The notes under the pieces: generated by a model
What the model saw: the letters and a program-made list of their open reading frames with translations, nothing else
Told to the model about the DNA's origin: nothing
Database searches by the model: none
Shown here: piece after piece, positions 61,272 through 64,000 of the stretch
How positions within the stretch are numbered: position 1 is the stretch's first letter
Layout: the number at the start of each line of letters is the position of its first letter
Source: an uncultured Hungatella sp.
Lineage (GTDB): Bacteria; Bacillota; Clostridia; Lachnospirales; Lachnospiraceae
NCBI GenBank assembly: GCA_910585435.1
Contig: CAJUEJ010000018.1
Coordinates: forward strand, 14,059 to 78,058
Reading direction: 5' to 3'
Length of the DNA: 64,000 nt
Position numbers and translations under genes: made by a program

Positions 61272-61969
61272 CTTAAATAAACCTCCTTCGCCTCTGAACA
61301 CATTACATACTTGGAAATTGCGCATCTGTCTGCAGCCACAGTGCTAATCACCTGTAAAATAACATCTGGCAGCAATTCATCAAACTTTACTTCCATAATC
61401 ATAATTCCCTGTTCCAGTGCCTGGCATACACTGTAATACTCAGAAAACACATCATAATCGCTTACCGAAAAAGAAATATTTTTGTCAAATGTAATCCTCA
61501 CATTTCCAATTTCAAAAATATATGCTTCACGAAAATACTCTACTGATAATATGGGCTTCAAAAGGCGTATATGATGCGCCAAATACAGCTCTCTGCATGT
61601 TTTATCCTTTTCCAATAAAAAATCATACTCCCCTTTTAGCAGCAGATCATATTCCCTTCGGCTGATTTCTGCACTCTCTTTAGCTATAAAATCCCCATAT
61701 TTCTTTTTACATTCCAGCCGGATTAATTTATCTTCCCGGTTATAGCAACGCAATCTGTATTTTTTCCGGAACTCTGCCCCGGCTTTTTTCTCTTCTAATG
61801 CTGAACGGCAAGGGTCGTCAAAATACACACTGCTGACCAGATATCCATCCTTTTTTGCATTGGAATCCTGCTTTGTTATAACCTTCAGACGCCTGCATAA
61901 GTTAAAGTAATGCTTTTCATTAATATAATACTTTATCTCATGTCTGAGTACATGCCCTGAATACTTCAT
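61268..61969 (-). CDS. VTC-domain polyphosphate polymerase-like protein
   Basis: This is a 233-residue cytosolic protein of the VTC/CYTH-like fold. RHEIKYYINEKHYFNL, VSSVYFDDPC, EFRKKYRLRCYN and IRLECKKK are the basic and acidic tunnel residues typical of polyphosphate polymerase domains. The C-terminal IMEVKFDELLPDVI supplies the metal-binding Glu. It may make polyphosphate or another polymer; that is inferred only from the family. It is 10 bp downstream of the CotH gene. Confidence 0.82.
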   Translation of the reverse strand: MKYSGHVLRHEIKYYINEKHYFNLCRRLKVITKQDSNAKKDGYLVSSVYFDDPCRSALEEKKAGAEFRKKYRLRCYNREDKLIRLECKKKYGDFIAKESAEISRREYDLLLKGEYDFLLEKDKTCRELYLAHHIRLLKPILSVEYFREAYIFEIGNVRITFDKNISFSVSDYDVFSEYYSVCQALEQGIMIMEVKFDELLPDVILQVISTVAADRCAISKYVMCSEAKEVYLR

Positions 61970-61979
61970 ACGTCCCCCT

Positions 61980-63659
61980 TTAATCTATTACAAAATCTAA
62001 CAAACCATATATCTCAACCGGCCAGCCATCCTCTGCTTGTTTCATGGAATATTCTAAATTAGTCTGCTCATGTCCCTCACTGTCCACAACTGACACCCGG
62101 AGAAAATATGCCCCTGGCTTCAGTCCTTCCTTTAAAACCCAGCAAGTATCTTCAATGCCTTCTTGTTCAAATATCACTTTATCCATTGTATCATCCAGCA
62201 CCTGGATCTTGTATGTAATGGCAAGTCCCTGATATGAATACGACGGTTCCCAGGCAAACCGCAAAGAACCATCTTCTTGTTTTTCAGGCTGTGCAACAAA
62301 CACAGGAATCGGATAGGCAATATTTCTCTTATACAATTCATAAGACTCTACCATTCCTTCATGGAGATTATCCAGATAAACCATCAGTTCTTCCAATGTT
62401 ATATCCTTCAGCCTGTCATCCGGCGGTATCGAAAGAGTCTTATATAAAACGCCTTTATAAGGCGCAACCAGTTCCCTCACCCTTTCTCTGGTAATCGATT
62501 TGCACAGCAGCTCTTCCATTTTTTTCTGCAATTTTTCAATGCTTCCATCTATCTGAAAATATCTGCGGTGCAGGATTGATATATTAAGCCTCTGCATACT
62601 TCTTAAGGAAAGAGGATATTGCCATGTGTCCACATACTTGTCAAAATATAATGCTCCGTCAAAATCCCACGGAATAAAATACCATGTTTTAGAGTTTCCG
62701 AGGCTGAAAAAGATGTAATTCTGGCTTATTACATCTTCATTTCCCATTAACAGATTAAACGCCAGCCAGGTAAGATAATTTTCCTCATCAAAATAAGTCT
62801 GAAAAACCTCTTTAAAATCCAATGACATATCATTCACTGCCGCAAGCATCTCCAGAAGTTTCCTGTGGTTGTTTCCAGCCTGGATCCCCAGTACTGCCTC
62901 AAACTTATCCTTATCATACATAGGATCGTCAACATTCCTCAATCCATCAGAAAAACCAAAGGCAAAATTACGCGCCTTGTACATAACCCCATTCTCCCCC
63001 AGGCCTCTCACTCTCAGATACTCTTTATCCGGCTGCTCTATCTCCGTATAAAGTCCCTGATATTGAAATTGCTGCTCCTCCTCTGGCAGTGTTGTATCCC
63101 TAATCCATACTCTCATAAAGTATGTACGGTAACTAAGTAAATCATCTATATCCACCAGTAAATCTGTCTGCAATTTTGTGGCAATTTTTGTTATATCCCA
63201 GGTATGCTTGTTAATATTTAAATTCGTCTGTCCAAAAAACGGCTTTGCACTATTCTCCAATTTAACTTTATAACTTTTATATTTATCGCCTCGCGAAGTA
63301 TTTCCCCTGACCCGAATCGTTGCATTTTTACTATTTATGTCTGTCTTGATATCCGGCGTCTCTCCTTCATTTAATATCTGTACATTACAGTCTAAAACAG
63401 GATTGTAATCCCTGTTTCCGGAAGTATGCAGAGAAAAAGCCGACAGATCCATAACCTCCCCTTCGTCATTTTCTGTCGGGAATACACTGATATAAACATC
63501 ATAAATATTATTATCCTGCATATAAATACCCTTATCTTCTGTCAGCCCCTTTGCCTCTCTTCGTCTTTCTAAATCAAAATATAAAACCAGAAACAGCATA
63601 GCTGCTGCCAGAGTCATCGAAATAAGAATAATATTCTTATATATTCTGTCTCGTTTCAT
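61980..63659 (-). CDS. CotH-family secreted protein kinase-like protein
   Basis: This is a 559-residue protein. One N-terminal membrane helix (10-28) anchors an external CotH domain. IRVRGNTSRGDKYKSYKVKL and ADLL/VD motifs are followed by WYFIPWDFDGALYFDKYVD, the catalytic/Mg-binding PWDFD. CotH proteins are atypical kinases that phosphorylate spore or surface proteins. The C-terminal 90 residues are a beta-rich fibronectin-like domain (LAITYKIQVLDDT). It is the first gene of the module with VTC and DUF4956. Confidence 0.86.
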   Translation of the reverse strand: MKRDRIYKNIILISMTLAAAMLFLVLYFDLERRREAKGLTEDKGIYMQDNNIYDVYISVFPTENDEGEVMDLSAFSLHTSGNRDYNPVLDCNVQILNEGETPDIKTDINSKNATIRVRGNTSRGDKYKSYKVKLENSAKPFFGQTNLNINKHTWDITKIATKLQTDLLVDIDDLLSYRTYFMRVWIRDTTLPEEEQQFQYQGLYTEIEQPDKEYLRVRGLGENGVMYKARNFAFGFSDGLRNVDDPMYDKDKFEAVLGIQAGNNHRKLLEMLAAVNDMSLDFKEVFQTYFDEENYLTWLAFNLLMGNEDVISQNYIFFSLGNSKTWYFIPWDFDGALYFDKYVDTWQYPLSLRSMQRLNISILHRRYFQIDGSIEKLQKKMEELLCKSITRERVRELVAPYKGVLYKTLSIPPDDRLKDITLEELMVYLDNLHEGMVESYELYKRNIAYPIPVFVAQPEKQEDGSLRFAWEPSYSYQGLAITYKIQVLDDTMDKVIFEQEGIEDTCWVLKEGLKPGAYFLRVSVVDSEGHEQTNLEYSMKQAEDGWPVEIYGLLDFVID

Positions 63660-63689
63660 AAACTTTTCTGTCTCCTCATTGATGCAATC

Positions 63690-64000
63690 TTAAAAGTCTG
63701 GAAAAGTTAATAATTCACGTTGATTACCTGTTATTACATGATACCAATGCATAATATTTTCTATCAATTTATAAAATGGATAAAACTTACATCCAAGATA
63801 AAAAAGCTGTTTTCTGCACCAATCTACTTCTGAAAATATTTCCAGCCTTCTTTCAGCTTTTATCAGCTTCTTCATATAATCTATTAATTCACCATCCTGG
63901 TTTTTTCTCCCCATTTCATACCACAGAACCATTTCGCACATAAGACACCACTCGGAAAATACAGCATCTGCTATCCGTCCCCTTTTTATTGCACAATCGC
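63690..64000 (-). CDS. C-terminal part of an unidentified protein (truncated by window edge)
   Basis: The frame runs off the right edge; only the last 102 codons are seen and no start is within the window. It contains EWCLMCEMVLWYEMGRKNQD and a basic helical end, ELLTFPDF. It could be the tail of a glycosyltransferase or another EPS protein. It is 30 bp upstream of the CotH gene, on the same strand. Confidence 0.55.
   Translation of the reverse strand, partial: DCAIKRGRIADAVFSEWCLMCEMVLWYEMGRKNQDGELIDYMKKLIKAERRLEIFSEVDWCRKQLFYLGCKFYPFYKLIENIMHWYHVITGNQRELLTFPDF

Overview
The window reads as chromosomal DNA of an anaerobic Gram-positive gut Clostridia, most like Lachnospiraceae. The support is Bacillota-type Shine-Dalgarno sites (GGAGG-like), sigma-A promoters with 17-18 bp spacers, LplABC-type sugar uptake with a lipoprotein binding protein, a DUF1538/P-II pair, a bacteriohemerythrin, lipobox-containing surface proteins and a Gram-positive style exopolysaccharide (EPS) locus. 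No rRNA, tRNA, CRISPR array, prophage or intact insertion sequence was found. Species cannot be assigned from sequence alone.

Left part, about 0-33 kb, relatively GC-rich. (1) Housekeeping and small genes: HPr-like protein, RluA pseudouridine synthase, hemolysin III, YesL-family protein and a membrane-anchored unknown. (2) A minus-strand glycan locus (3.5-15.0 kb): two LplB/LplC-type permeases, a lipoprotein binding protein, a heparinase II/III-like lyase, a formylglycine sulfatase, a toroid-like glycan protein, a Gfo/Idh/MocA oxidoreductase and an acetyltransferase. Just upstream, under its own promoter and terminator, is a membrane-bound AraC-type sensor-regulator. Together they suggest uptake and breakdown of a sulfated, probably uronate-containing glycan. 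A roughly 430 bp composite of repeats and fold-backs sits between the lyase and the sulfatase. (3) Cyclophilin, a SIMPL lipoprotein, a hemerythrin fusion, and a plus-strand cassette of two esterases plus an ATP-grasp ligase. (4) A GH2 glycosidase behind rfbA-rfbB-rfbD (dTDP-rhamnose; rfbC not present). A 19-bp-spacer MerR-type promoter in front of rfbA is embedded in the last codons of an upstream MerR-methyltransferase fusion gene. (5) A P-II-like protein with a DUF1538 membrane protein, and an MFS transporter.

Right part, about 33-64 kb, is visibly AT-richer and entirely minus-strand: an EPS/capsule locus. A fragment of an Rpn-type (PD-(D/E)XK transposase/nuclease) gene lies at its left edge. 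Read in transcription order, the main operon starts with a 53-residue DivIVA-like protein. It continues with two GT4 glycosyltransferases, a metallophosphoesterase, two Wzz-like chain-length proteins (one fused to a degenerate GGDEF domain), a Wzy-like polymerase, several GT2 enzymes, a Wzx flippase, a PglK-like ABC flippase, two pyruvyl-transferase-family proteins, two ferredoxin/FrhB-like proteins and a terminal phosphoglycosyl transferase. Upstream, past a strong terminator, is a second minus-strand block: a CotH-VTC-DUF4956 module, a GT4, a GT2 and a DUF1919 protein. It runs in from the right edge behind a truncated unknown gene.

Items most worth a second look: the Wzz-pseudoGGDEF fusion, the MerR-type promoter at rfbA, the paired FrhB and pyruvyl-transferase genes, the esterase/esterase/ATP-grasp cassette, the fold-back repeat at 8.84-9.27 kb, and a 40-nt motif shared by two unrelated gene leaders (18.8 and 57.3 kb).
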